DNA from: Argyresthia goedartella
Taxonomy: Eukaryota > Arthropoda > Insecta > Lepidoptera > Argyresthiidae
Reading direction: 5' to 3'
DNA: 64,000 bases
NCBI GenBank assembly: GCA_949825045.1
Contig: OX463813.1
Location: 29,122,001 to 29,186,000 of the forward strand
In this document: positions 11,101-22,030 of the stretch, in pieces
How the letters are laid out: every line of letters starts with the position of its first letter
How positions within the stretch are numbered: position 1 is the first letter of the stretch
The notes under the pieces: generated by a model
The model's database searches: none
Told to the model about the DNA's origin: nothing
The model's input: the letters and a program-made list of their open reading frames with translations, nothing else
Made by a program: the position numbers and the translations under genes

Positions 11101-11439
11101 CTAAAAATTCAGGGAAATAAGTGCAATTTCTTTATGCCACGTTTCAAAGCATCCTGGACAGAGGGCTGGGTTTCCCAAACATCCTTTGCATCGATAGCTA
11201 GTATTTTTTACAATTTTATTTTTGGTGCAAACTCGACACTTAAGGAACAACTTGTTCCGTTTCGTAGTGGCTGTTATTGGTATAGGCTCAGGCCAATCTC
11301 CAAACATCAGTTCAGTTGCTTCGTTTTTTTCAGATTCTTGGCGAGGTTGTGCCGCTATTCTACTGCAAGCGCCTTGACTGCTAGGCCTACCTTTTAGGAT
11401 GTTATTTTTCATCTCGGTCAGCGTTATTAGTATAGTCAT
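11101..11439 (-). pseudogene. piggyBac-like transposase, C-terminal Cys-rich end
   Basis: The minus-strand frame ends with CRVCTKNKIVKNTSYRCKGC, then NPALCPGCFETWH. A CxxC...CxxC...LCxxxCFxxWH array is the cysteine-rich DNA-binding domain that closes piggyBac/PGBD4-type transposases. Just before it is an EPIPI/KRN linker. The DDD catalytic core that should precede it (several hundred residues) is absent: this frame overlaps the end of the N-terminal piece at 11402-12208 in a different frame. The element is therefore internally deleted and cannot make transposase. Confidence 0.75.
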
Positions 11440-12208
11440 TAGTACATTTCACAATGTCATCTACCATCTCTTTTGTAAATAAGAAATCCAGAACATTTAC
11501 TGGCGTTGTATTTTCATTCAAAGTTACTGATGGCCCTTCATTAGCAGTGTTGAAGTCAAAATCCGCGATAGGTTTAATTGTTGCTTCCCAATCTTCATCC
11601 ACATTGGTTGGTGAACCGCCTACCAAAATCGGCCGGGTATTACGGTATTGGTTGTTGTTTTCGTTTCCCATTTGATCAAACGAAGAGCTACTTACGGTAT
11701 TAGTTGTAGTCAACCCGGGTAATACATTCTCCTGAGACAGAGTTATGATCTGATGCTGATCAGCTGTCATCGGTTCTACAGGAACATGCGGTGGACTATC
11801 TGGGGCTATTTCTATCATAATTTGTATTTCGGTTTTTGCTGAAGGTCTATTGTAATAAGGAGCTGGTTGTGAAGGAGTCTGTCTGGTGGCTGGTGTCAAA
11901 GGCTGGATGTCGATGTCACTTAATCTTGTCCGATCAGAATCGGAACTCGCTTCATCTTCGTCGGGATTGTAGTTCTGATCGGACTCAAATTCTCCTTCAG
12001 CGTCACTAAATGGGTCATGTACTGAAGAATTGGAAGATTGTGTCATACCTCGACTAGTATCTTGTTCCTCATGTTCGTCGCCTGATCTTTCAGATTCCTC
12101 CAAATCCTCTACGGCAGAAAGGTTGTCTGAATCAGATAACTCGTCAAACAGCCTGCTCATGCTATTTTGCAGCGTCTCTGGTTTGATTGAGATCTTTTTA
12201 GGAGGCAT
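11402..12208 (-). pseudogene. piggyBac-like transposase, acidic N-terminal part
   Basis: The ATG at 12208 (MPPKKISIKPETL) is preferred over the upstream Met at 12313, because the long Asp/Glu/Ser-rich segment that begins piggyBac transposases follows it closely. The frame holds DELSDSD, EESERSGDEHEEQD and NPDEDEASSDSD. Near its end is LDFLFTKEMVDDIVKCTNDY, which resembles the block where the conserved transposase domain begins. It then stops. The catalytic Asp residues are not present anywhere between here and the C-terminal piece, so a deletion removed the core. It could still encode a truncated acidic protein of about 268 residues, but nothing shows expression. Confidence 0.75.
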
Positions 12209-12439
12209 CTTCTGCAAGCAACAATTTTTAGGTAAGTTCGTGTTTCTAGTGAGAAAAACTAGGTTTTTACTAGTAGAAACTGCCCTTCTGAAACAAATAC
12301 TACAAAAGAACAACGAATGGTCAAATAATCATGCAAAATAAGGTAGATATAACATTACTTACGACGGCAAATACTCTCGAAAAACCCACCAGTCACACGG
12401 TCTAACAAGGGCCCACGCGCCGCGACACTGACAAAAAAA

Positions 12440-12725
12440 AGTATGTAAAAACGGATGCTATAGCATTTGTGTGCGTGTGAGGGGGGTACGGGGTGGAGGT
12501 ATAATTTTATTTTTCTAAGCATCGAAAATCCACCCTAGAGGACAGTAATCAACCTGTGTAACTGGTAACAGTGACACCAAACATGCCGCTACTACATTTT
12601 ACTATCAGCAAACAGATGCTCAGGCATCTTTGCCCGAAAAAGTCGTACTTTCTGCGGATGCTATGGCATCCGTGTCCAAACGAGAATTCAAAAACGGATG
12701 CTATAGCATCCCTGTCCGGGATAGT
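12440..12725. repeat. Three GGATGCTATAGCATCC-type palindromes
   Basis: GGATGCTATAGCATTT (near 12452), GGATGCTATGGCATCC (near 12656) and GGATGCTATAGCATCC (near 12696) recur, each preceded by C or AC and followed by TGTCC in two cases. They lie just upstream of the piggyBac-like gene. Subterminal palindromic repeats are known from piggyBac-like elements, so these may be old transposase binding sites; that link is inference. Confidence 0.55.
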
Positions 12726-13319
12726 GTTAAATAGGAAGAGTCGGCCTGGATGGCTCAATTTTGTAAAAACTTTTATTTTTAGATTTGTATAGTTCGCGCA
12801 AAGAAAGTTTGTATAGTTAAACAAGCTCTGAACTGTCTGTGCGCGAGGACTCACACTTGACCGTTATTTCGCATCACGCTTGACGCCTACCATGCGGTTT
12901 CTGTAAAAATACTGCAGCTGTTTAAATAATAATTTATTACTTTTTCCGTACAACGCTGAAAGATTTTGTATTCGTAAAACGAATGGCGTGCATGTTTCAT
13001 CGCATGTTTTTATCTTCACGCCCGTTATTTATGGGGTAGCAGTGTGTATTTCACTTCGGTAACTGATCACATTGAACCCCGACTTATTGGGGATTTTTTT
13101 ATTGGCAGTGAAATACAAAGATAAATGGTCTTAATTTAAAGAGATAGATAGCACTTGCATCAAAATATTTGTTATTTGTTTTGACGCGACTGCTATTGTG
13201 GGAGATTATGTACTTAAACTTGGTGCCTCTGAAAAAGGGAAGGGCGAAATTTCATAAGGTCATCTTTCAAATCATTTCTGAGATTTATGAACTGTAAGAC
13301 AAAACACTTTAAATGGAGC
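12726..13319. other. No supported gene
   Basis: Unassigned AT-rich sequence. Nothing with a protein signature or a clear repeat boundary was seen. Confidence 0.5.
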
Positions 13320-13930
13320 CTACATTTTACCTGATGGAGCATTCGCTCTTTGGCTTAGTTTTAAAACACGCAGTCCACGAACTATTACGTCAGAGGGTGG
13401 TGACAGTAGATAAATTTCGCTCGGGCCAGTGACTTTCCCGCGCCCCTCGGTGAAGCTTGCGAGTGCCCCTGCGCCGACATCACCATCTGTCGCATCTTGG
13501 AAAGCGTCATCAGCACCATCGACCTGCAGAGGCACCAGCGGCGGCACCGTTTCGATCGTCGCAATCATCCTGGGCAGGTACCAAACTTATGCGAGCAGTT
13601 TGGTTTGGGCCTATCGGTATCACCTGATTCTGATGACTGCACCATTATATCCCACGTCCCATATCCACTTTATACTAGACTGGACCCTTTATTTTCCACC
13701 ACCAATTTTCCTTGCGACGGCTGGGCATACGCCGGTCGAGGAGTGCTCACAATTCCTAAACTGGAATAAAAATTTGTTCAATGTTGTGGCGACATCTTCG
13801 CCCTCTAATAAAGCTCTTTTTACCGCATTTTCGGCAGCGCCGTTACTTTGTTGTCTATATGGTGCTGATGTCACGTGTTTGATACAGTTTTTAATAAAAT
13901 CGTGTGAAAAATATAGGGGGCCGTTACCCG
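13320..13930 (-). pseudogene. Ty3/gypsy-type integrase remnant
   Basis: The minus-strand frame from about 13925 gives a GPLYFS block followed by HVTSAPYRQQSNGAAENAVK, then FLFQFRN.EHSSTG..PA. This is the end of the retroviral-type integrase core as found in Ty3/gypsy retrotransposons, with the catalytic Glu in AAEN. Catalytic residues further upstream are not seen. After 13689 the frame is broken; an 82-residue frame at 13320-13568 may be the degraded tail of the same pol gene, though its match is poor. No LTRs were found around it. Confidence 0.7.
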
Positions 13931-14545
13931 TGGCCTAATGTGCCGGAAAGCCTGATCTGGCGAAAATTGACGTGGTATACATGACACCGACGTGTAAAAC
14001 GTGTACGTGTAGTACGTGGTAAAAAGTTAGACAGAAAAAAATAATGTATATGTGATTTAAATATTCTCACAAAGGTTTTCTTATTCCTATATGAAACAAG
14101 AGCTCTCACATGGCCAGAACGAAAATAATGCACGGAATGTCCACTCCCCTTTTTAAGTTAATGGCATCCAATACTTTCTCATCCCTCGGAACAAGTAATT
14201 CTGAAACAGCCTTACAAATGAAATATACGCAAATGTCTGTCGTAAGTTGTAGGGGACGAGGTAAACACCTACGAAGTAAAACACAAAATATATGTGAACT
14301 TAAGGATGATAGGAGATCACTTAAATACTAAAAACCTCTATGAGATAATTTAAGTCCAAAAAACCCAACAAATCTTCAAAATATTAAGACGTCGCAACAC
14401 AACCAAGTTTTGTTAGTTTCTTTTGAATATTTTGATTCTCGTAACAATAAATGGATTTTACCAAAACGAAAAAAATAATGGAAAACCGAAATAAAATATG
14501 ATTTTTCACATACATGTAAAAACCAATGTTTTACAAATTCAATCA
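13931..14545. other. No supported gene
   Basis: Unassigned sequence between the integrase remnant and a SINE. Short open frames lack motifs. Confidence 0.5.
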
Positions 14546-14659
14546 CCATAGCGTTGACGATCGGCTAGCCCCTTGTTACGCAAAGTGGAGTATTGAATAA
14601 CTGGCTAAACGTGGGCACACTGTGCCTGTGCCGCCCCGTATGGGGAAAGGCGTGACGCA
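14546..14659 (+). repeat. SINE S2 fragment
   Basis: Blocks CGGCTAGCCCCTTGTTACGC, GTGGGCAC and CCGCCCCGTATGGGG..AGGCGTGACGC are in sense order. The tRNA-like head is missing. It is a plus-strand copy, while most S2 copies here are on the minus strand. Confidence 0.65.
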
Positions 14660-15985
14660 TGTAAGGGTATGTAATACTTGTACTTCGGTAGAAAGGAAAG
14701 CGAATGGATCGTGGCTCCACAGATATTTGTTCCGAGCCGACAACTAGTACCTCACAATATCGTGCCAGAACAATTCCATGCCTTGTGTTCAACCTGACTA
14801 CGCTTCAATTCTGTGTAAATGCCCTTCAGGATGGAATTGTATTGTTTCAATTAAAATGGGAACTGATACAGTTTTTGTCTCTTTCTGTAAGTGTTGTTGT
14901 TTTTGCGATTTTAGGGTTCCGTAGATAGGTAACTCGTAGGGTTCGTACTTAATCAAACGATGCCATAATTTATGTCAACTTTCTTTCTCTTCACTTATTT
15001 TGTTTGTCTGGCAGGGCATCCCAAAATGTATGAGATTGAGAACTGAAAAACAAAATGCAGAATTCTAAAGTCTTCGAAACTAAATAAATCAAGAAGGAAT
15101 AGTCTATCGTTTGCACTCAAGGGCGCAAATGCCTTTGGCTTCACATGGCTTTTTTGCACTCGGGATCAATCGATACACAATTGCTATTCGTGTGTCATAA
15201 GAGAAGGTTGCAGTTATGTGCCGGTCTCCGACATACAGTGGCAATAGCATAGTGGAAGTGTCAATTTATATTAGTGGATCTGTGAGAAGAGTAGACCTCG
15301 CTTGTTTAAAATTTCAAGATTTTTCTTGAATTTTGATGATCAATGATGAGTCAGTCAGTGACAAAATGACGGAACCGTGTATGGCTGTCGTTTCCATTCT
15401 ATTTATTGGTCCAAATTGACTAAATTCTGAGAACGTGCCTACTTAAATCGTGGCCTATTAATGACGGAGTATTCACGTATCAAGCTTTATCTACAACATA
15501 GTTACAGGAGTCGAAAATACCCTTTCCCTTGCTCTCCCCCCTTTTAGATTGTTTTGCAATATCTTGTGCAGCATGAAGTGCTTAGTGTGTCTCTGAAATT
15601 TTATGGAAATCCGTCGATAAATAACGATATATTTCGACCCCTTTCCCCCGTATTTTCCCTCCAATCAAAAATCGTAATCTACGAAAATATCAAGGAAATT
15701 GTATGCCATTTTTTGTCAGACGGACAAAGGCATTTTGGGCCTCGGCTCTGTCAAATATCACGTCCGACATGTACCAACTTAGTATATATGTAACCATATA
15801 AGCTAGGATTTCATCCCAATGAAACAGAATCACGTGAACCAAGCATGCTGTGAAAAACCTTTTATAACATCTCCCGAAGATCTGCGCACTATTGTAAACG
15901 ATTTTAAAATCAAACTAAGTTTTTTGTAAATAAAATACAACGTCGAAAACTCGCACTCGCATCGCCTGAACGAAATAAATAATAC
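14660..15985. other. No supported gene
   Basis: About 1.3 kb with no recognisable repeat boundary or coding domain. A few small frames (for example 14704-14928 and 15554-15793) carry no motif. Confidence 0.45.
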
Positions 15986-15989
15986 AAAT

Positions 15990-16255
15990 TACACCAATAC
16001 ATTACACAGACAAACCGCCCCAGCAATCGCCCGGCCCAAAGGTGCCCATCTCACTGCTGCGTAACCAGGAAAGCCCCAGTGCGTGTAGTCAAATCCTCGG
16101 TCCCTGAAGCGACGCCCAAAGTCCTTGATGAATGCCCTGCCCTGCGAAGTCCCAACCCCCAAGGTCTCGACGGCCAATGATACAAACAGATATCTTCCCA
16201 ATAGCTGCACGTATCTGATGCACTTCTGCCGCGCTGCTGACTCAGCAGCAGCACC
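15990..16255 (-). pseudogene. Element E family, C-terminal domain remnant
   Basis: The minus-strand reading begins GAAAESAARQKC.RY.QLLGRY and then gives LFVSLAVETLGVGTSQGRAF, with a GRRFRD end. This corresponds to the segment of element E at 45125-45355, which reads [19 protein letters not shown] and ends with a QRISLAIQRGN block. Similarity covers about 60-70 residues, then breaks into a GC-rich unrelated tail. It shows that E is a family with more than one copy here. The domain sits at the end of RT proteins and may be an endonuclease; I could not verify that. Confidence 0.55.
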
Positions 16256-16375
16256 CGGGGTGGGTTACCACAATGAGTTTTTTTTTTTAAGTTTTTGTTA
16301 GTTTAGTTTATATAGCTGCCTTGGCTTTACTCTAACTACCGATTTCCAATTTTATCTCTTTATCTTTTTTAAGGA

Positions 16376-16548
16376 TTAATCAATCAATCAATCAAATCTC
16401 TTTATTGCTGTAGATATTTACATATACTTAGCAATCGTAATTTTTTGCCTCTTCTCTAAATTGGACCACTGTGGGAGGAGAAGGGTGTAGAAACACCCAC
16501 AGATTGGTTTTTAGATCTCTTTTGAAAATTGCTTATGCTTAAGCATAC
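16376..16548 (-). repeat. LINE-B 3' end fragment with (TGAT)n tail
   Basis: On the plus strand it starts with ATCAATCAATCAATCAAATC, then AGATATTTACATATACTTAG, TTTTTTGCCTCTTCTC and CCACAGATTGG. All are the reverse complement of the LINE-B 3' UTR. The element ends in a short tandem repeat rather than poly(A), and the repeat unit differs from copy to copy (TTGACT elsewhere). Confidence 0.75.
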
Positions 16549-16566
16549 ATCCATCGGTATATAATA

Positions 16567-16632
16567 TCACGCATTTTCCCATAAGGGATGGCAGAGGCAC
16601 AGTTGTGCCCACGTGAAGCCAATCATTCAATG
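16567..16632 (-). repeat. SINE S2 fragment
   Basis: CACGCATTTTCCCATAAGGG, GGCACAGTTGTGCCCACGT and ATTCAATG match the 3' half of S2 in reverse orientation. Confidence 0.55.
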
Positions 16633-16639
16633 CTTATGT

Positions 16640-17575
16640 TTAAGTGCTTAACAAATTGAGTAAAAAGTTACATATAAAAAAATATATATGCATCCCAAAT
16701 TTTCTAAATGTTCACCAAAAATGAACATCCTATTTTATACTAAATCACATCGGGTTGCCTCACACCGCTCCGCTTCGCCTCGGCACCAGGTTGTATTAAA
16801 CTTGTCACCTGAACATCCTAACTATAGTATTCGGTCAGGAAATGACTTTTGGCAAACAATAAGGTTCTGTGAAACTGGGCTTTGTACCTTTTATACCAGT
16901 TGCCATCCGCCATTTAGTTTTTTTATTTTAAATGGCGGCCACTCATAAAACCTACAGAAATCGATAAATTAATGGGCTACATTTATTTATATTGGGAATT
17001 GGGAATATCTATATTTTTAAAATAATATAGATATTCCCAAAGAGTCACACTCTGACAGGTTAAGATACAACATTTATCTTGTAATTGGGTCATTTATTTT
17101 CTGGCTAAAGTAGCAAATGTATAATTGGAAATAAATATCTTTTACTTTCTCAATTCGTCTGTTTTTTTGTTTGTTACGCGATTACTCCGTCAATTACGAA
17201 CCTATTTTGATGATTCCTGTTTTGATTGTTGTCTGGCCCCATATTAATTTAATTAAAATTGATTCAGCACTTTTTTGTAAAAATCTACAAATACAAAAAA
17301 ATATACACACAGATGACGTTTTGGTTTGTGGTTCAGTGGAGCAAAAGTTTTGATGAGGACTTTTTATGTAAACAAACTTCTTCGCATCCCGACCGGGGGG
17401 GGATGAAATAGAGCTTGAACTTGAATTCGGTTTTTTTAAGTTTTCAACTTGGTAATATTAATAGTTAATTTATCTTATGTACAGTATCGGACGTACAGTA
17501 TTTCGGATGACACGTTAAGCTGTAGGTCCCGGTTACTATCGCTACGTGGTAGTGGTCGTAAAACATCAATAATTA
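16640..17575. other. No gene; hairpin 17000-17039 and repeat scraps
   Basis: No supported coding region. A perfect 16-bp stem, TGGGAATATCTATATT, lies at 17000-17015 and 17024-17039 with an 8-nt loop. The GGATGACACGTTAAGCTGTA block near 17504 is a motif I have seen in lepidopteran LINE 3' ends. Confidence 0.5.
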
Positions 17576-18075
17576 TCTTTATCTACACACGTATCATAAA
17601 CCCTCTTTACTGCGTTCAAAAACCGCACGTTACGATCAGCATTATGTTAAACTACTTGGTAAAAACTCGTTTCGTATCTGGAAAACTACCCATTATGGTA
17701 ATTATGTGTAGTTTTTATACATATAATGACATTCAAATTTCGAACGCTTACGCCCACCCGCGTGCCGTCCCTAGTTTGTCTGTGAAGTTGGTACTGACAA
17801 TCAAATTTCGAACGCCGACGCCCGTCCTGCGTGAAGTTGGTACTAAAGAACAAGCTAAACAATTGCAGAACCACAATGACGGTCAAACATGCGGTTCCTG
17901 AACACATCAAAGAGAGCTTATGATATGTGTGTAGATAAACTAGTGTATGTAACTGTACATAATTAGGCATTAAAACATTCGAGTGATATTATTATGAAAC
18001 TCGCCTTCGGCTCGTTTCATAAACCCACTCTCGAGTTTTAATGCCCTTCATTATGCAGCAGTCACATAAACTACT
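17576..18075 (+). repeat. Repeat M (foldback element)
   Basis: The arms 17576-17640 (TTATCTACACACGTATCATA...) and about 17876-17945 (...TATGATATGTGTGTAGATAA) are inverted repeats. Inside is a near-duplicate block (CAAATTTCGAACGC ... GTGAAGTTGGTAC) occurring twice. After the right arm comes a nested hairpin around ATGAAACTCGCCTTCGGCTC, enclosed by GGCATTAAAAC / GTTTTAATGCC. The same sequence returns in inverse orientation at 63577-64000, and partly at 34795-34900. The 150-codon frame over it has no domain. Confidence 0.7.
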
Positions 18076-19767
18076 ATTATCTTTTATTTATGATAATATT
18101 AACTATCAAAATATAAAACTTTATCAGTAGATGCCATGAAAGTGTATCGGAATGATTCCGTGATAGCACCATGGGAATGAATAAAAAGGTAAAAATCAAT
18201 ATTCTGTTTCTTTAATTGAGGACGTATTATGTTATTGTTTATTAATATACTTATATAAAAATAAATAAAAAACAAAAATAAAGAAATCTTTGGCGCCACT
18301 TGTACATCTTTTACAGCTTATAACTCGGAAACGTGACGTTTTACGGGATTTTGCCATTCTACACTTTAATGATGTTGACTATCGATTTACGAAGGTTTTT
18401 ATTTGTGGCCGCCATTTTGGAAAAAATAACAAAATGGCGGATTGCACCTGCTACACTGGCCATATAAAAATGTTTAATCTCCGGTGAACATTGAACTTAT
18501 TTGGTATTTAAAAATTGGTAAACAATATGTTTGTTGCCGTTATTCAATACTCAATTTAGCACGACTGGGGCAAGGTAGGTATTATGATAGTTCCCACACT
18601 ATGTTTTCCATCACAGTGACAAAAGTCCGTATATTGTACAGACAATATACATGCTATTGTGACATGCCAATCTTTGAAGCGTTATTCCTCCTTAACCTCA
18701 TTTTATTACCATTGCATAAGGTTCAAAATCGCGACCCGTCCCAACTACCCTCGGTTTTGGCGAGTTTAACTTTCCAAATCCAGAAAAAATATATGTTATC
18801 AAGAAATCCTTTCCTTCAATGCGTTTGTTTGAAAACTATTTAAATGGGAACTGTACAGAAAAAAAAACAAAATAGATGATGATTTTCACCTAAAACGTGT
18901 GTTATTTCTCGGGGTCTAAACGGAATATTGATGTGGTTCTTGTCACAAAATAGGTATTCAATAGTGCATTACTGCAGCGGCCAGCAACAAGATCACGAGC
19001 CGAGGCCCAACATCAAAGTCCTGCAATGACGGGTTGTGGCCAAGGCTTGTATAGAGCATTTTCGCAAATAATGCGAGGAAATTCAAACAAAGTAATGTAC
19101 ATTAAAAATTTCGCAAATCCAAAATAAATGTCGTATTTCGTATTCCCGCGTCTATTCGAAATTTAAATTCGAAAGGTTGGTTTTGGAAAAGAATTGAAAA
19201 ACACTGACTGACACCAACTTTCGCACTGTTTTTTGCAGCAACTAACAGCCATGGTGTTGTTGTGAACTTTATTTTAACATAGTTTTGCCCAAAATTTCAA
19301 CCACCACGAATATTATTGCTAATTTTACCGTTACACGAACCTTAAGCCACAAGATAAATTGGTACGTGGTCAATTAGTCAGCACCGGCATTCGAAACCGC
19401 GACTCCTGCGTACAGGCGAGTGTTTAAACAACCACTTGACGAGTTTTTTAAGCAGGCTTTACTCTATAGGGCCTATCTAATCAGTTACCCTACCAACAAC
19501 ATCCTTTGGTTCTATGAAAAGATGATGATGATGATGATGAAACTGCTTTTAGACTTACAAATCCGGGTGATCTATTATTTTGTGTGACAGTAATCATTGC
19601 GATAAGTGTCGGAAGTGCTGCAGTGTCTCGTCTGAACGGGAAGCGAAATACGCGCTCTTCTTCATTAGTAAAACATTCCGTGAATTGTATTTCTTCCCCG
19701 ATGCTTTATGGGAACTTCCTATTGAGAGCTGTCATGAGCACAGTCCAGAAGAGACTACAAGAACAGA
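18076..19767. other. No supported gene; scattered repeat scraps
   Basis: A hairpin of CCGCCATTTTG / CAAAATGGCGG is at 18410-18441. A block near 18600 (ACTATGTTTTCCATCACAGTG) resembles a piece of S2. A GATGATGATG run lies at about 19520-19540. A possible tRNA-like SINE block (GGCATTCGAAACCGCG) is near 19387. Nothing here supports a gene. Confidence 0.4.
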
Positions 19768-20000
19768 AAAAAATCGGTCAAATGCGAATTGGACTTGCAC
19801 GCCAAGAGTGCCATTACATCGTACAAGAAAAAACGCCAAAAACACGCCTCTAGCATGGGGACACCTTAAATTATTTAAATTTCCTGTAGTAGGTACATTA
19901 TTTGTTACTGTAGCGGCATCAGAAATACATATTCTGTGAAAATTTCAACTCTCTCCTCATTACAGACACGAGATAAAGCCCGATGATGGACAGTACAACG
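19768..20000 (-). repeat. R1 repeat, right part
   Basis: AATCGGTCAAATGCGAATTGG and GAAAATTTCAACTCTCTCC are the reverse complement of the right half of the copy at 256-665. The open frame of about 119 codons across 19580-19939 is therefore a repeat shadow. Confidence 0.6.
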
Positions 20001-20020
20001 GTTCAGGGGTCAACTAACAT

Positions 20021-20165
20021 AACGTCACAGCTTTTCTCATATTGGGTGGAGAGAGAGAGAGAGAGCCGCAGAGGCACAGTAGTGCCCACTTTTGACAAGT
20101 TTATATTCTCCATTATGCCTGACAGGGGCTAGTTCATCGCCACAGCTATGAAGGTATCAGCGCGA
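20021..20165 (-). repeat. SINE S2 fragment with (GA)n
   Basis: Contains ACGTCACAGCTTTTCTCATA, GCACAGTAGTGCCCAC, CTGACAGGGGCTAGTTCATC and the CACAGCTATG block, reversed relative to S2 sense. A GA run near 20050 lies inside it. The stretch 20166-20540 is unassigned. Confidence 0.65.
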
Positions 20166-20540
20166 TGACTCCTTTATTTTGCTGAACACGGCTGTGATGT
20201 GGAATTTCTTAACTCTAGCTATGAGAAACATCTTCCCTGTTTCTGCCCGAATTAGGGGCCCGTAAAGGAACCGCCCACCACCGCCATAAAACACCAGGAG
20301 ACCATACGGGCTCACTTAACCTAATTACATGGATTCCGTAGCTTTGTGGACCTTTTTCTATATTAAACTCGAAATCCGATATACAGTGATGGCGGCTCTG
20401 TGTCTCGCAGATTTAACTTATGCTACTAGGATTATTTGGAGTAAGCTAGGATTTAGGAATAAGTTCGGCAATTTAATGTGTATAATGGTACTAGGAATTA
20501 CGGGACAATATTATTACACAGAGTGTTATAGAAATGTGTA

Positions 20541-20735
20541 GAAACATTTACAAACAGGTACATACATTGCTACTGGCTCCACAATAGGGGTACCAGAAAT
20601 CTGACTGAGACTGAGTCATGGGAACCAGAAATAACGACGTCTCACACATGTAAACATCCAAGACTTGGAAATTAAAATTCCTCCCAAGCCGAGATTCGAA
20701 CATGGGACTAACATGCTGACTCCACACTTATACAT
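20541..20735 (-). repeat. SINE S1 copy, degraded head
   Basis: The body (ACATACATTGCTACTGGCTC, GGAACCAGAAATAACGACGT, TGTAAACATCCAAGACTTGG) matches S1. The tRNA-like head is decayed (GAGATTCGAACATGGGA). Confidence 0.7.
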
Positions 20736-20771
20736 TTGTCTCTTGACTGTATCTGCTACCCTGCCACTCAA

Positions 20772-20882
20772 AGTTAAAGTCAAAGTCAAAGTACTTTATT
20801 ACTATAGATATTTACATATACTTATAAAACTTCATTTTTTGCCTCTTCTGTACATTGGACCACTGTAGGAGAAGAATCACTA
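20772..20882 (-). repeat. LINE-B 3' end with (TTGACT)n tail
   Basis: AAGTCAAAGTCAAAGTACTT then ATAGATATTTACATATACTT and TTTTTTGCCTCTTC is the reverse complement of the LINE-B terminus. It ends against another unrelated segment. Confidence 0.75.
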
Positions 20883-20955
20883 CCACTACCAGACATAGCC
20901 GATGTCACATACATTGTTAACATACAACGTAAATATATATAGTGAATTGTTACGT

Positions 20956-21170
20956 AGCGTCACACTTTTTCCCATACGAGGTGGTGGAGGCACAATTGTT
21001 CCCACGTTAGACAATTATTAATTTTGCGTGACAGGTGGCTACCGCATCGCCGCACCTATGAATACTGAAGTTTTCCTCACGATGTTTTCCATCACCGTAA
21101 GAACCTTGGAATGTGCTTACTCATTTTATTGGTACATGGTCATCCCCGGATCCGAACCCGCATCTCGTGC
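20956..21170 (-). repeat. SINE S2, near full length
   Basis: On the minus strand the head carries a B-box-like GGTTCGGATCC, then CACGATGTTTTCC..., the CGGCGATG block, and the GGTGGAGGCACAATTGTTCC end on the opposite reading. It is one of the two most complete S2 copies. The segment 21171-21374 is unassigned. Confidence 0.65.
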
Positions 21171-21374
21171 TTTGCTAGTTGTTCAGAATGATGTTATCAA
21201 ATATGCTTTAAAATTGTCACACATTTCTCTCACATCCAGCGTTCACCTGTTTCCCGCTTATTTTCACGTTCGTCAGTCTACACCGGAAATGACGCCACGG
21301 AGGCGACCCGCGTGCCACTACTTCCGGTTAGACGTAAAAATTTCTAAGGCGAATCGGATTAGTATCATTTATGT

Positions 21375-22030
21375 TTAGAATGTATATTTAGGGCATTTAG
21401 AAGGACAGACCAGAAGGACACCTAAGCTGCTGTGTCCCGCCGTGCCCACCGCCGCTGCCCGCGCCCCGCACCACCCGCCGCCGAACAACAGAAGCTGCAG
21501 GCTGCGCCGCGCGCGCCGCCGGCCAGGTCCGCCCGTGGCCCGCCGAACGCGACTGTCGATGGGGAAGGCTTTATCCTGGTCCAAAACAGGAAGCGCCGCT
21601 CCAGACGCAGCCGCAATCAGAGCAGCCTGAAAGCTGCCGCTCCCGCTGCACAGATATACCTTTCCAGGATCGACGTGAAAATGACCTGCGAGGACGTTGA
21701 GCGCCACATCCTGGAAAGGCTGAAGAAAAATCCGCCGTCTGGTTTCAAGGAGTTGAATGTACAGATTGAGATTTTGGAGTCAGAAAGACCCAAGGACTTC
21801 CTGTCATTCAAACTTTGGGTGCCGGCGGACCTGAAGACGATGTTCCTGGTCAAAGGTTACTGGCCGGAGGGCATCTTTTTCCGACGCTACAGGGAAGCGA
21901 AACCTAGGAAGAAAATCCCTAGCTATGCTGGATAATATTTCGTGTTTATTTAATAAATTATCTATCTTTAGTCTTAAGGTATGTATAGATATGGGTTTTG
22001 TAACCTGAAATAAAGATGATTATTATTGTT
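21375..22030 (+). mobile_element. ORF1-only 'half LINE'
   Basis: A GC-rich coding stretch is followed by a short AT-rich 3' segment that closes with CCTGAAATAAAGATGATTATT. That is a polyadenylation-like signal running into an ATT tail, typical of a LINE or SINE 3' end. LINE-B sequence starts immediately after (22031). Because it has its own terminus, I read it as a separate retroposed unit carrying only ORF1, not as the ORF1 of the LINE-B copy next to it. Its 5' end is truncated. Confidence 0.55.
21432..21935 (+). CDS. LINE ORF1-type protein, 5'-truncated
   Basis: A frame of about 167 residues, open from the stop at 21423 and without an ATG start, so the N-terminus is missing. The first ~45 residues are Arg/Pro/Ala-rich. 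After residue 75 comes IYLSRIDVKMTCEDVERHI, then SFKLWVPADLKTMFL, then YWPEGIFFRRY. This series (YLSR...DVERHI, FKV.VP..L, WP.GV..RRF) is the C-terminal domain of ORF1 proteins of CR1/Jockey-group LINEs, which bind the element's RNA. The frame is uninterrupted to its stop. It has a much higher GC content than its surroundings. Confidence 0.7.
   Translation: MSRRAHRRCPRPAPPAAEQQKLQAAPRAPPARSARGPPNATVDGEGFILVQNRKRRSRRSRNQSSLKAAAPAAQIYLSRIDVKMTCEDVERHILERLKKNPPSGFKELNVQIEILESERPKDFLSFKLWVPADLKTMFLVKGYWPEGIFFRRYREAKPRKKIPSYAG

Noticed and set aside
13429..13938. 169-codon plus-strand frame
   Set aside because: It is antisense to the gypsy-type integrase remnant, which has clear family motifs on the minus strand.
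19580..19939. 119-codon plus-strand frame
   Set aside because: Half of it is the reverse complement of the R1 repeat; no domain.
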